From the NCBI GenBank assembly GCA_038373885.1, contig JAWZYV010016535.1, forward strand, positions 186,001 through 250,000: a stretch of DNA of 64,000 nt. Reading direction: 5' to 3'. Positions 1 through 13,889 of this stretch are shown here, one piece after another (positions within the stretch are counted from its first letter, which is position 1; every line of letters begins with the position of its first letter). The notes beneath the pieces are model-generated. The model worked only from the letters and a program-made list of their open reading frames with translations. It ran no database searches and had not been told where the DNA came from. Origin of the DNA: Cheiracanthium punctorium. Taxonomy: Eukaryota > Arthropoda > Arachnida > Araneae > Cheiracanthiidae. The position numbers and the translations under genes are program-made.

Positions 1-1941
1 TATTTCATGTGCTAATGCGAAGTTCCAACTTACAAAAAAATAAAACATTAAAACACGAACAAAAAAAGTAAGTAACAAGAGCTAGAAATAATGTAACGCT
101 AAAATACAAAATATATATGTACGTAGCTTAGGTGAATGATTCGAGTTTGTCATAAAAGAATCAACAACAAAAAAGACGTACATTGTCTTCCTAATAAACT
201 TTCTAAGAAAGTGGGAACATGATTTAATTTGTTTGGCTTCCCTGGTTTAAATGTTTTGCAAGAAATGTTGAACAATTGACTTCCAACGAGCCTTACTTTT
301 TTATTTGAAAAATAACTAAACATAAACGGCTTTATCCGATTAAAGTTAACCAAAAAAGTGAGCTAGCTTGAGCAAAAGTTGAACCAGAAAGCTTTTATCT
401 TTAAAAGCTCACTTTTATCTATTAAGAGCAGCATCTTTTATTTATACGAAAAGAACGAATTTGACGTTTATTTTAAGAAACATATCTGTAACAATGCTTC
501 CGAAACAAAAGTATATGAAATGGATTAATATAATTTAATGGCAAGTTCATCTTCTTTTTAATTGTGTTTCTTAGAGAGGCAGATAAGATAATCAATACTT
601 AAACGAAATGAAACTTATTAACTTTTTGCAGAACTTTGAAACTAAGCCACACAAATAACCAGATGCAGTAGTTATTTATCTGGTTTATTTTAAAAAATGA
701 CATGATATAAAATGTCAGTAAAAAGAGCATTAAAATATGGCTATGTAATTGGCATCTGGAATATTATTTGAGTATTATAAGATTAGATGGTGTATTTATG
801 AATACATTTTATAAAATTCAACTTTGTGGATTTAGAACTTTTTTTATTTGCAGGAAAAATATTGCGTTAATTAAGTAGGGTGAAAATTTAATCTTACCTA
901 CAAACAATTTTTTACGTAAGATTATTTGTTCAAAATTAGAGTAGACATATTTCCCATCATCAAAATCGCATAGTTGAAATAAGTTGGGGGTAATTATGAT
1001 CACTATTGGGTTAATTATGACCGCTTGATTTCTCTTGATACTTCGTACAATTTTTATTGAAGCAACTGAGACTTCTAGTTTTTAATAGCGATTAGAGAAT
1101 CCCTGATGAGTAAATAAATTAAACAAACTGATTAATTAGGTAATAATTTCAATTTTTTAAAACAAAGTGGATTTTGCTACCAGGATGCATGGAATATCAC
1201 TAATTTAAAATGAATAAAAATATTGACTGTAAGAATTATTAAAAAGATTAAAAGAAATTAAGTAATGTTGACCTTTTAAGAAGATTATAAAATAAAAATA
1301 AAGAGAAAAGTATAAATAAAGTTAAAATAAATGTTTAAGGCAGCTTAAAAACATAAACTGTTCCCGGTATGTCGTGTGTCATGACTTTTGTTTTTTGAGT
1401 GACACAAGTTTTAGAATAAAACAGTTTAAACCACGTGATTGCAAATGAACTCGAAAATTTTTGGAGTGACATATGCCCAACAAGAATTTAAGAATTTAAA
1501 TAAACCAACAGAAACTGCATTCTCAAATAAAGGTTGTTCTCTAAAAAGGCCTTGTGTCGTAATGTGAAACTGTTCTTTTACTTATGAGAAAGTGTCTATT
1601 TGATTTAAAGAAATGTGCATGGTCTAAATACACTTTTGTATTTATGTGTCCTTTTTTTGCAAACTGTTACCGGGTATACTTTGATGTGTTAGAATGTACT
1701 CCTGGCTCTGTTCGCAGGTCTTGATAAGTTTTAAACACATGTGAACTTTTTCAAAATAATTAACATGAAAATTTGCATTTCATGACTTGTTTCTAGTTTA
1801 AATATAACAAATAAATAATTTTCTAATTATTTTCTTGTTACATTTAAAAACTTGAATTTTATTTTCCTTAATTTTTTCAGGTAACGTAAGATCAGCTGCG
1901 ATTTTTCAGGTTGGAATGATTTTTACTACTATGTTTTTACA
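1..1941. other. AT-rich DNA without recognised genes
   Basis: No coding exon, RNA gene or transposon end is recognisable here. The short open frames are low-complexity, rich in Phe, Ile, Lys and Asn, and look random for this base composition. A phrase near 987-1022 resembles the hairpin at 1942-1994 in its GGTAATTA and TAATTATGACC words. Confidence 0.6.
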
Positions 1942-1994
1942 CATGGTCGTAATTACCCTACTTTTTTAAAAACAGTGGGGTAGTTATAACCATG
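1942..1994. repeat. 53-nt imperfect hairpin
   Basis: The arm CATGGTCGTAATTACCCTAC pairs with GTGGGGTAGTTATAACCATG across a T/A-rich loop, with a few mismatches. Related words recur at 987-1022 and 2310-2345, so this may be a piece of a dispersed repeat. No function is implied. Confidence 0.55.
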
Positions 1995-4900
1995 AATATA
2001 AAAATATTTAAGGATGTTAGAAAAATAAAAACATGTCGGAAGCTCTTAAATACATCACGAACATACTTTTTAATATGAATTACCTTGCCTAAAAATTTGG
2101 CTTTTGCACCAAATAATTTTGAACAACGAACTGTCAAATCAGTTTATGGAAAAGTTTGGCATGGTGTTTGTTTTTTCAGTTGTTAGTACCTTGAGAATAC
2201 GTGAAATTAATGATGAAAATACCTGTTATGAAAAATATATTATAAGATTCATACTTATTTTTTACAAAAGTTTATCATTTATAGATTTTTTTTTAAATTC
2301 CGATGATGAAAATTACCCCCTGGTCATACTACCCCACTTGACCGTATCATTATTGACAAAAAAGTTAGTTAAATTAATTGAGTTAGAAATAGATGTAATT
2401 GCTAAGAATGACATAGTGAAAGTCACAGAGATTGTTTTGACAATGTATGATTCATCTTCTTCAGTACAGAAATGAAGAGAACAGGAAATGTTATTTGTAT
2501 TAATGTTAGGTAAGAAGAAGCAATACATTTCATAAAAACATGTCTGCGGTTTGCAAAAGTTATCTGGTGCAATTAATGAAAGGTGCCATTAGACTATCCA
2601 ACACATCGCACAAAGGTACGAATTCGTTTATTTATAATGTATTTAAAACTAAGAAAAATAAAAATATAAAAAATAAGAAATGCATATTTCGTTAAAATTT
2701 GGCCATTTTGCATATTTTTGCATAAATAAATCAGTAAAATAATGAAAAAAAAAACGCACATACAAATATTTTTTATGGCTAAACGAAGATGATAATCAAA
2801 AAGAATTTTCAAGTAAATACGTTACATATATTAAGAAAATGTGAAATTAGTAAACACAAAAGATTTTTTTAACGTGTTAAAATAAAATATTTTAGTACAT
2901 AAAGTGCAGCCATCGCTTAGATTCCGTGCAAATACAAAAATAAGCACAATACCTACTTAAAATATACAGACCTGATTACAGACATGCACTAAAGAAGGTT
3001 TCCTTCCCTAGTGGCTAATAGGAGTCAAATAGAACCATACTAGGCTATTAAATCAATATATTAAATGTAAATTATTTAATTAAAAACGTCTCAAAGAATC
3101 GAAAATCTGTAGATTTAAAATTTTGAAGGAGTTTAAAGACTGATAATACGTCAGGAACATTTTGAGCTTGTATAATTAGCGAAAATATCCGTTAGAAACA
3201 GTGATAAAATATTAAATGTGTATTGCAGGGTTCAAAGTCACTAGAAAAAAAGCGAAAATATATCGTCTATACTATCACCTATTAATTCAAATTAGCTGTA
3301 TGTCAATATTTCTATTATAAGTTATACCTTTTAAAGTTTTATGTAATTGATATTATTTAGTCTTCAGTAAAAGCATAACGATTACAGTTCATACATTTAT
3401 GATACGATCAAACGTAATCCGTAATAGTTTGTCTTTTTTATTTAAATTAAGCACATTGTTTTGATAAGAAACACTGCCAAGCACATCAAGAAGAAATATA
3501 GTCGGTATGCAATTTAATATAATATGCATATAAAAATTGTCTAGCAATCTACATAAAAATATCTTTATCTAAGAAACTTTTTGAAACATTATACACGTAT
3601 ACAAGTACTCGTCTTTCATTTGGGAATAAAATGTTTTGTTTTACATAATAGAGGTGTATAAGCATTTTACTTTCAAATTTACATTCATCTTAAAGCGCAT
3701 GCAGCGAAATGTGACTACACACAATCTGAAGCAGCAATACGTTGTATGTTTTATTAAACATTTTCTTTCAAACCACACAAATTTCATGACATTATAATGA
3801 GCTCCTTATCTCTTTTAGCTTGAAATATGAGGTACTTGTTTAGTTATTTTCAGGTACTAAAAGAGGACAGTGTTTATTTTCGCTAATTCTAGTTGTTGAC
3901 ATTATCTCCATCTAATAAGATGACACATTGACTTAATTTGACAAAAGTTTGTTTGTCGTAAATATGATAACTTATATATTATCAAAACAGGTAATTCTTC
4001 TTACTTTTATTAGCATGTTATCACAATGTTTTGCTAATTGATTTTATAGTAATAACACTGTTATTAAATTCGCGTAAGTATATTTATAAATCAAAAATGC
4101 TGCTAAATGTTGATATTCTAAAAAATTGAAACACGTATGAACATCACGTATACAGTTGACCCTTGAAAATACTTCTTGGGCACTTACAGTGTATTAAAAA
4201 TTTTCCATTTTCTTTTAGTACACAAACGTACAATTCAATTAGCTATTAGCGATTCCACTCAATTCTATTAGCGGTTTTACTCAAATCCATAATTTGTAAT
4301 ATTTTCTACTCATTAAATTAGATGAACACAAGAAAACTCAAACGTAAATAACACATTAAATAAGAATATATCCTCCAAGTGATCTACAAAATTGCAGAAG
4401 GAATATGATTATTTTTCACCAATGAGTATCAACATACTTTATTAGTAATGCGTCTGATATTTGCAAATAAAAAGGTACGGTTATTACGCCAAATGAGAAT
4501 TTGGAAGCATCTAATAACTCAAAAATGCAAATAGGATTTACATTTACTTTGAGTTAAGAAACAGCACGGAATGTTTCAACATTTAGTATTGAAAAGCAGC
4601 TTCCTTTTGATTACTCATGAATTATTTATAACAAAGCAATTGCTTATCTTACTCTTCGAAATTGCAAATAATGTACTTCAATTTGCTAGAAGTAAAATTT
4701 TTTAGGTAATGTATCTTCTAAATATCAATAATAGTGACTAAATTAAAAACAAAAGCTGAAATGATTAAATCTAAATATGTTCGGTATAATTAATAATTTA
4801 GTTTTTTAATACAGTTGTAAAATCATAAATGCTTAAAAAAAAACTCAACGATTCTACTGTAAGTACAAAGGTTAGTTAAAAAATAGCAATGTATAACGAT

Positions 4901-6187
4901 GCATTATAAGTTCTTTTACACAGTTTGTACATTAATTTTAATCAGTGCATTTTTTCAAAAGTTATTGAAAAGATATATTAATCTGCTTTTAATTAAAAAT
5001 GTATGTTTTAAAAATATGAAGTTTGAAAACGACTTCAATTTTACAATAATATAAATATTCATGTTATATATTAGCATTTTAGATCAGAGCTATCTCACCT
5101 TTTTTTATTAATATAAGATGGAAAATTTTGCACACAGTGGACATCTTTTTTTCGGCTAAAGGAAAAGGTGTATTTTTGGTCGATTCAGTAGCTGGGCATA
5201 TGAGAAGGGGAAAACTGTAAGAGGCTTTAATACAACTGCTAACAATGATTAGAAAGGAATTAATAAAGATACCCGTGGAATAAATGAGCAAATATTGATA
5301 CATTTGTAGCACAGAAGCCAGACTCTAGTATTGCTCGTTTGTTAATATGACAGTTGTGCCACATAATGCCAAAAAGTTAAAACGCCGAAGTAACTTTAAT
5401 ATTCAATAAAAAGTTTTAAAAGGTTCAGTTAGAAACTGATATTATGTATTTATTTTTTTCGTTTAAAGTATGTCTGTGTGTACATGCTGTCATGATTGCG
5501 ATTGGATACATTTAACGATGTTTATAAAGAATATATTCTTTATCAGAAAATTATACTGTGAATAAATTATAGAGCACACATTATACATTAAAAAATATTT
5601 TTGTTTTATTTATTGAAGTTAATCATTCTCTTATAAATATTATAATCCGTATTCAATTAAAGAACTATTTAGAGTGGCGATAGAATTTATACGCACTGAA
5701 GGTTCAAAAGAGTTATTTTGTTCTAAAGCTGGTTCTCAAGTGAAAGTTAAGCATGAATAATAAAATCTTCTATAAAATGTTCTAGTCATTGCATATAATG
5801 TTTAATAATTTAGTACCTTCTTTAACTTGTTCCTGAAGATTAGCGTATAGCATATGCAAATTCTTTCAAACACAAAGGTGAAAGCTGCCTATAACACCAG
5901 TTATTCCTTCGGTTCAATGTCGGAACTTCGTCTCGTCAGTGAACTATCGTTTCGTTCACTAATCAATGCATCACATTTTTTATACTCTGTTCTCTTTGTT
6001 TTTTGTAAATATTTCTTTAGTTGAGTTTGTTGGTGACACATTTTTATTTTAAAATTTTATAAAATAAATTATGCATACAATATGATTTTAAAACTTATTT
6101 TACTTCATAATGTATTGTATAGTCGTAATTACTTTTGCATGTTTTATTTTTTCGATAAAAAACAATTTACAGTTATTATCAAATGAA
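1995..6187. other. AT-rich DNA without recognised genes
   Basis: About 4.2 kb with no splice-supported exon, RNA gene or repeat that I recognise. The longest frame (2104-2475, plus) has no ATG at its start and a composition typical of AT-rich noncoding DNA. Confidence 0.55.
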
Positions 6188-6219
6188 GGATCATTTTGCC
6201 ATTTAAGGTAAAATGATCC
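6188..6219. repeat. Short hairpin GGATCATTTT...AAAATGATCC
   Basis: An 11- to 13-nt stem starting GGATCATTTTGCC faces GGTAAAATGATCC across a six-base loop. Two further AAAATGATC-like words lie nearby (about 6233 and, inverted, 6433). This may be the edge of an old element; the partner end was not found. Confidence 0.5.
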
Positions 6220-7449
6220 ATGAATTGGTATGAGTAAAATGATCTTATGGACACTTTCCTAAAATTATGTTGTTGTTTTTTAACTACACAATGTGCTTTT
6301 AAATTTTCATTAAAATATGTTTATTATGCAAAATATAGTGTAAAATATGCTGGCAATGGTCTAAAGTTTTATTTAAACATTTATGTTTTTCTATATATAT
6401 TATGTTATTCTATATAAGTTTTCTTCTTAAAGGGATCGTTTTAGTCCACCTTCCCCAAAGTTTCTGATTTCTGATACTAAGTATTTTATAGAGTGTTTAG
6501 TCGTTACACGTCCAATTTTGAACTATGTTTGTTCTTCTTCGCATTTGCATGTATATCTGTGCACGTGCCGTGCGTATGATACCAATAGGTTAATTTGATT
6601 CACTTACTGTGAATATCGCGAACCATTACTGAGTTAAAGTATCTACATTAGTTAATGAGATACGGAGATGTGGTCAATGGAAAGTAAATAGCTTAAACAT
6701 AATACCTTTCAAATTTCTAACACATTTACTAAATTTATTTAAATTATACAAATCTCTTTAGCTATCTAATTTAAATATGCTTTTCATTTTCTAGAAATTT
6801 TCATTTTTTAAATTTATATAACATACATTTACAGTAATATATCTGGTTACTCAGTCGTTATTGCAAGTTAATTCAAGAAAACTCACTTCATTTTACTTAA
6901 AAGCACATGCATTTTGTTCCTTACAGTCTAAACAATAAATTTCTTATAATTTTAGAAACGAAAAATTTGTGCGTATTTGAAGAAAAAATAACTTTTATTG
7001 TATCCTCTTATGAAAAGTTTGTTGACAGCTGAAAGAAGCATATGAAGTCCGATTTTTATAATGGCAGTACGTAACTGGATAAGTATCTCATAATTCAAAG
7101 TTTAAGATATTATTTGTTACTGTGGCATATTTTTCTGTGTTTATTTTACATCGTAGCATTTACTTTAGAGAGAATTACTATCTTTTGTATTACGAATTTA
7201 ATGTTTCATTGTAAATAAGCATGTTTAATGAGTGTTAATAAAAATTTGTTTTAAATTTCGGTAAGCAGTCTTTTAATTTATCTAAATATGCATGCATGTG
7301 CATTTTTATATGTATGTGTACTGCCACTCATAAACATATGGTAACTATACTTATAGTATAGTACGTACTTATAGTACGCATATGTTAATGATTAGGCAAT
7401 TAAAATTAAAAAATTTTGTATTATAGTTAAAATATTATATTAAATACAG
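6220..7449. other. AT-rich DNA, nothing recognised
   Basis: Only AT-rich unique-looking sequence. A small palindromic patch of TATAGTATAGTACGTACTTATAG type lies near 7340-7380, with no partner or gene. Confidence 0.55.
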
Positions 7450-8060
7450 CGTGTTCCTAAGCTATAGGTCAAAAATGTAAAGGCAGGAAAAGAGGACCTA
7501 TAAATAAGCAGATTTAGTGCTGTATTGTGTGTGCGGTAATACCGCCTTGAGCGGGTAGAGAGCGCTAATGACCGCGGCGTACAAAAGCGCCTCTAAAATT
7601 TTCATAGAAATAAAATACATTTTTCATATTAAAAAAAAAATCTCGGTGCCGAGTGTATGCACTTGCTCCATCTAATGGGGTAGGTCAATTTTCTGCCTCT
7701 ATATCCTACAATATGTGCAATAGGAATAAGGTGGGGTCAGAGCATATAGAACTTTCTGAGAGCTTTCTAACAATTTTTATAGAACTGAATTATCCGTCAT
7801 AGGTTCTGAGATACGAACATTTTTTATGTGGTGAGAAAACTCGTGCGTTAAAATGCTTATAAATAATATTTTGATTTTACATATCAAATTGGGTTGAATA
7901 TCCAGGTTGTGTTAATGAATTTTTCTTATAAAGACTGTTCTCCTTAACTATTAATTGCACATTTGGTGTAAGACCTTACCCGTACCAACGAAAACAGGGT
8001 GCAAGTGCACAACGCCCCTGTTTTGGTAGTAAAAACGGCACACATTTTCTCTTTAATAAG
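7450..8060. other. GC-richer island, possible old repeat
   Basis: This stretch has clearly more G+C than its surroundings, with words such as ACCGCCTTGAGCGGG, CTCGGTGCCGAG and ACAGGGTGCAAGTGCAC. It has no open frame of note. The sharp change in composition suggests an inserted element, but no inverted ends or target duplication could be defined. Confidence 0.3.
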
Positions 8061-9977
8061 GCTTTCCCAGCTTTTAATAGGTACAAAGTTTATAGATATA
8101 AAAAAGATGTTATCAAAATAACATAAATATTTTCATTTTCGAATGCGCACTTTACACACCCATCTTATACTTAACAAACTGCGGATATAATTGTAAATAC
8201 TTATTGATGCTTTGAATTCAAATTAAGGTACATTTTAGAATACACATTTATATACATTGCAAAACAACTGCATGCACATTATATGAAAAGTTAATTACTA
8301 AGAATTCGGAAAAATCCCCAGGGAATGAGATAAACAAATAGCTCTCCTGATCCCGCAATAACGATTACGCCAGTAAACAGAGCAATTTAAAACGAAACGT
8401 GTGCTGTGGTTAAGCTTACCCCCTCTGAAACCAATAATTTTGAAATTACTTGAGATTGTTTTAATGCTAGTATTTCATTCTTCAGGGAATGCATTAAGAC
8501 CAAAGCTTTAAATAATCGAATATTCAAAGCAAAGAACAAATCCATTGATCTATACAGTCTTAAAGATAGACAAGTGAAACATTAATGAACTATAGAGAAG
8601 TGTAGTTTAGAATAGCACACACACACACACACACATTTAGATAATACAGTGTACGTGTACTGTAGGTAATTACCCGTGATATGCAAGTTTTTCTAAAAAT
8701 ATGTAGCTAGTAATATAATGAATATAAACATATACCCGTTTTTCACTATATATAATTTTCTAGACATAACCCGTATTCCTAGATACTTTCAGTAGTGAAA
8801 TTTGAAATTTAAAGCTAAATATATGAAAAGTATTCCATTCCACCATGAATGCCATATAAAGCATAAGAAAGGTCGAAATAAAGTTAATTAATATAGATTA
8901 AATGATTTACTAATTAAAATTAAATGTTAGTATGTACTGCAAGAAAAATAAACAGATTTTTAAAAAAGGAAAAAATTAACAATGCAAAAAGAAGTATCGC
9001 TGGCTGTTACATAGATAGATACTCTAAACTTGAGTGTTTGATCTTCAGAAAATATTTCTTAACCATTGGCTAATGCATCAGTCATCTTGAAAATCAATCT
9101 CATTTCTTGCTGCATTTTTGTAGACATTTAAAATAATATGACATTAATAATACATTTAAAATACTCATCGTAGGTATTTGCTTGTATTTGCAACTACAAA
9201 AATGGAGAAGGATAAATCTCAAAGCAACGATTACACAATATTTTAAAAGGCAAATACGTACATGATTTACAATCTGTCACATAGGATAATTATGGAATTA
9301 ACAATAGACTAAGTGACTTTTTTTCCCCCAAGTTAAAATGTAACATTTTTTTTTCTCGTGAAGTTCTTCAATTTTTGTGTCAGAAAATTATTACTGTACA
9401 CATCAAACAACGGCGTAACCCTTGGAGCATTGGTTTAGATTAATGGATTAAGACGGTCTCATTCTATGTAATGCGAATTTCAGCTAAGTACGAAAATAAT
9501 ATGTTCTGATATGTGTGAACAACATACTTTTCGTAGAGTACATCTCTGTAGAAAGGGGTATTCCTGTAGTATTGAATTATAATTTCTAAAATCCTTAGTC
9601 GCATAGGTTACATAAGAAACTGGTTAAAAAAATTTAAATTGGCATTTTAAAGAATAATGTAGAGTTGAATCTAGCATAATTGGTTGTGATAAAACAAAAT
9701 GCATAGTTTGTGGTAATTTAAACAAAACAGTACCAGCTCGAAACCCTGATTAGGAATTTTATCAATTCACTTCACGAGAATCAATGAAGTTCATTGACAT
9801 CCTACAGCATCGTTTCACAACATAAATAATAGGAAAATCAAAAATTTAAAATAAAGCGCAGCAGCTGGTCTCATAAATTATTTAATTAGAAATTATTAAA
9901 ATGAAAATTTCCATTTTCAAGTTTTCAACCGTATTAAAAGTAAAGTATTATCCGCTCTTATATTAAACGAGGAATGT
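8061..9977. other. AT-rich DNA with one small microsatellite
   Basis: Nothing gene-like is visible. A (CA)10 run lies at 8616-8635. Confidence 0.55.
8616..8635. repeat. (CA)n microsatellite
   Basis: Uninterrupted CA dinucleotide run of about ten units. Confidence 0.9.
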
Positions 9978-10003
9978 TTGTGTGTGTGTGTGTGTGGGTG
10001 TGT
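9978..10003. repeat. (TG)n microsatellite
   Basis: TG run with one GG interruption. It abuts a GC-richer phrase (10004-10245) containing CCGAACGATCTCG and GCGCCATCTATTGAGCG, which may be a dispersed repeat whose microsatellite is part of its end. Confidence 0.85.
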
Positions 10004-10245
10004 ATGTCCGAACGATCTCGAAAACTGCTCTAAGGATTCTTTTTAAATTTCGTACCTGGGGTATTTTGGGCCCCTGAAACGATTGAGCGAGGTCAATTGA
10101 TTGAAAAAACTCTAAAACGCTCAAAATTTAAAATTTAAAAATTTTTGGACGGTAGCGCCATCTATTGAGCGTTTGAAAAACACTGATGCAATCTTCCTAA
10201 AAGGGACGCTCAAATAAGTTTGGGGCGGATTAAAAAATACACGCC

Positions 10246-11639
10246 ATCGATATATAATAGTAAAAATTAATTTCGCAAAGAAACAAAATAAATGGAACTT
10301 GATGTTCAGTACACAGACAAATAAATATTTTAGTAACTAGTTATATTACACCATTCAGCTACATAAATTTGTTTAGAATTAAAAAGTTATTTTTATTTCA
10401 AAATATAGTCCTGGCAACCAGCGAAAGAAAAAGCGAAAAGAGTCTTCGTTGCCATTATTCTTAATTCATAGTTATTAATACAAAACTACTCGTAAATCTT
10501 ATGTGAAAAATTGCCTGAATTTATTACAATTATCCTTTTGTAACTAACGTAAAGCTAAATGTATTTTCGCGTATATACTAAAACAATAAATATTTTTCAT
10601 GTATTTTATTGATCCATATGATGCGAATTTCAAAAGTGCATAAAAGTTTCAGCTTAGCCGAATAATTTAAATGAAAATGACACCCTTTTCAGTCATTCAC
10701 AGTATGAAAAAAGATCCTGTGGCGTAACATGAAAATTCCATTTTTTTTTAAATAACGGCACTAGGTTGAATTCTATTTTAACTGCCTTATTCCGCCAAGT
10801 TGACGATAAATATTTAAATGTAGTTACCCTGACGATTTTTTTTTTTTTTAATGGATCAACCGTTTATAATGAAACGATGTTCGAAACTCCGATGAAAAAA
10901 TGATACGATCGATTCCTAAATTGGGCTCGCAGCCGATATTCAAATTAATTTTGCAGATGATCAGCCATCAGTTTAGTTTTCATTCACTACAGTTGATGAT
11001 TTCAACTCATTTATTTTATCATCGTACGGACAACCTTTTAAAAGTTGCGGGCAGAACTTTACGATAGTGGCCTCCTGGGCCTGACTTCAAGATGTTAGCG
11101 AAATCGCGGGTCGTATAATTCGGATTTATATGGAAGTTTGAATGTTTTATATAGGTTTTATACAGGGTTTTGACTTGTTCTGAGGGCTGGTCCAAAAGCC
11201 ATGGCGGGCCCCATCCGGCCGCAGGCTCGGAATTGTCCATATGGGGAAGCAGTAAATTGGGAGGCTGAAATCTGATTACTAAGATTTTTTCTAATAAATT
11301 TTCAATTTTTATTTAGACGTGGATTAGACTGTGTTGTTTTGTGTTGTGTACTATCATTAAAGTAAAGGATAAAGCCCTTTGTGGAGACAATTACAGCGGG
11401 CGAAAGAATGTCTACACTCAGAATATTTAATTCATATTCAATTTTTATTATACATCGAAATTCGAATTGTATAATCTGCAGAAACATTTCGTATTCGAAA
11501 CATTTCGTTTGGTATCAACATCCTCTCCTATATCCATGCTTAATGCATAGAAAACCGTTTTATTTTTGAAAAAAAGTTAAACTGAGTAGTAATTTAGAAA
11601 AGCTATCTTAAGCGAATTGGAATCGTAATTTTTCCACCA
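10246..11639. other. Noncoding DNA with a GC-rich patch at 11.02-11.24 kb
   Basis: Mostly AT-rich. The patch 11019-11240 is much richer in G+C and is open on the minus strand for 73 codons (peptide with PAAGWGPPWLLDQPSE). I see no domain, no convincing splice sites and no repeat ends, so it is not called as a gene. Confidence 0.4.
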
Positions 11640-11910
11640 AAGCCTGATAACCGTGACTTCAATGTAACGTCAATGTCACTTGCAATAGATATTTCTGACA
11701 CTCAAATGATTAGCTTTTTTTATTCTCTTAAATGAAATAGAGCTAAAAATACAAAAAAAAACACTTAAAAATCAGGGAACGGGTGGATTATCAGATTTTT
11801 TCTTTATTTTTTTTCTTTCCTCTTTTTCTTTTTCTTTTCTTTTTTTTTTTTTTTACATAATTATGATAATTTTCAGGCTGATCGCACCAACGAACCGTGT
11901 AAATTTTAAG
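11640..11910 (+). mobile_element. Dispersed repeat, family A, copy 1
   Basis: The order of phrases is: GATAACCGTGACTTCA, an AATGATTAGCTTTTTT block, AGGGAACGGGTGGAT, a pyrimidine run, ACATAATTATGATAATTTTC and GGCTGATCGCACCAACG. The same order occurs inverted at 26275-26525 and at 30500-30745, and in part at 37200-37600. No coding capacity is seen. The tail phrase resembles non-LTR or SINE-like repeats whose 3' part reads like GGCCGATAGGTCC, but the class is not established. Confidence 0.65.
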
Positions 11911-12449
11911 TTATTAGACAATACATTTTTAATCTGTTTGGATGGTAAAAGTTTTATTTTGAGTGGTTGAACTGAAATTGTGACAGAGTCAGGGATCAGC
12001 GTAACTATATAGGAGCGATTATTTTTGATTTATTCGAGGTTAGAAGTCCATTTTCTTCAGTCCATTCGTTTGTTTTATTATTGTCAACGTTTAAGTAGTT
12101 GTTAGGGTTATTATAAAAGAATATTTTTGATCTATTCTGTTTTTGATTTCATGATTTCGAAGTGTCCTTTTGCACTAATAATTTAAATTGTGTTACACTT
12201 TTTATTTTCTTAAGCGTGAATTTATAAAATAAAATTATGTTTAAAGCATATTTATGTAAGATTATACTTTTATGGCATCTATATTTATGTATGTATAAGA
12301 TTGAATTTACGTTTGTAGAATTTGTTTATGCATGATGTATTTTCTTTGAATTAGAAAAAATAAGTATTTTATGTTTGAATTGAAGCACTATAGAGAAATT
12401 TACAATTTCAATCATAAAGAATTATCATAATAAATGTATTATAAAGACG
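11911..12449. other. AT-rich DNA, nothing recognised
   Basis: No exon, repeat end or RNA gene is visible between the family-A copy and the Helitron remnant. Confidence 0.5.
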
Positions 12450-13379
12450 TAAATGCATGAAAGTGTAGCTCAAAAACGAGCTGTGGAAACATATGATCAC
12501 CGACAGCAGCACTTAGCCCAAATGTGTGAACGTGCAGTTCAAACACAGGCAGATGATTAACCAGATGATTAGTATTTGGAAGGAGAACGACATGGAACAG
12601 CTAGACGTCGACAAATACTACGGGTAAACAGTCTAAGTATCTACAAAGCTGCCACAAATGTGGGTAATTATTATCATAGTTTAAAACTTTTTAACATGGA
12701 TTGCATTCACCCTGGAGCTTTGCATTTTTCTGAAGAGTAAAAACAAAAATTAACCGACACCATTTTGGGGACTGTAAGATTGATCTAGGACATTCCGAAT
12801 TTCCTAATGAATTGGTGTGGTTGTTTCTTCGATGTCACCCACATTTCAAAGAATTCGAAATTTGAAAGCATACTTTACAATGGCTTTTTTCACAGTATAT
12901 GACGAGTGAAACTATTAACGATTTTGGTGTGTACTGCTACGTTGCGAACAGTGTATAACAGACTCGATGAATTTTGTTTTATAAACTCATTCATCTGACA
13001 GTTCAACCAACTCAGATTCTTGATGCTGAATTTGAACGTCCTCAATATGGACAGATATATTTCTGAAGTAACGAAGACGCTGTTAGTGAATGCATCGCCC
13101 AAGATCTTCGCTGATACCCTCGCTGATCTGCTACAGAAGGAAAGGAGGCACCTTACGTTAAACTACTTTTTGCTCAACTCTGATGGCACCGACCATCGAA
13201 TATTTAGCATCCCTCTTCAAAACAAAGTATATGCCATTGTAACACTGAATGCCGACCAAAGCTTACCTGATAATGTATGGGTGATCCGACAGCGATGTAA
13301 ATCTTTGGCAACCATAAAGATTATTGATACGTGCCAAGGCATTTACGTATTCATTATTTTGCACTTAAGGAGCCTTTAG
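12450..13379 (+). pseudogene. Helitron N-terminal (Helitron_like_N) remnant
   Basis: Broken pieces of a protein run in plus-strand order through changing frames. First comes YDHRQQHLAQMCERAVQTQ (near 12490), then IHPGALHFSEE (near 12710). Next is a stretch of the form HFKEF..., then QILDAEFERPQYGQIYF (near 13015-13060). The last open part (13020-13379) includes NASPKIFADTLADLLQ and VIRQRCKSLATIKIIDTCQG. The H-P-G-A-L-H-F block, the PQ.-QIYF block and the VIR.R..SL..I.DTCQ block, in this order, match the N-terminal region of arthropod Helitron Rep/helicase proteins as I know them. Stops and frameshifts interrupt it, and the Rep HUH and helicase regions are not present, so it is a dead fragment. 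The call rests on motif order and not on an alignment. Confidence 0.6.
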
Positions 13380-13889
13380 ATTCTGAGCATGGCTCGGTAA
13401 CCTGGTACTTATTTATAAAAAAATCTGATGTGTCCAACACATGACTTCCTTGCACGTCTATTAAATAAAAATGTTTTCTACGCACTTCCTCTAAACTTAT
13501 TTGTTTGAAAGAGATAAAATATCAATAATAGTAAGGTTTAGCGATTTCTAGCCAAATATTTCGATATCGCCAAGCTGAGTTCAATTTGAAAGATTTCCTT
13601 CTGACACTTTATTTGGCGATATTTCACCAAAAGCCGACAAACTTGAGATAGTTTGCGAGATTTTGGGGATAGCCACAGTAGTCATTGACCACAGACTTTC
13701 AATGAATTGAATGCATCCATACACCTTAATGTATTTAAAGTCATTTGGCTCACCCTATAAATAAATTCTTAGTGGATTGCTGTCAAAAAAGATATTGAAA
13801 ACAGTTAGATATTATAATATAGTTCTAAATACAAAAGTTCAAAATTCTACGGGTTAAAGTTTTAGAGTTATACAAAATACGAAATAATT

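Noticed and set aside
2104..2475. 123-codon plus-strand frame
   Set aside because: It has no ATG start and no splice acceptor, its composition is AT-driven, and it shows no domain. It overlaps an equally long antisense frame.
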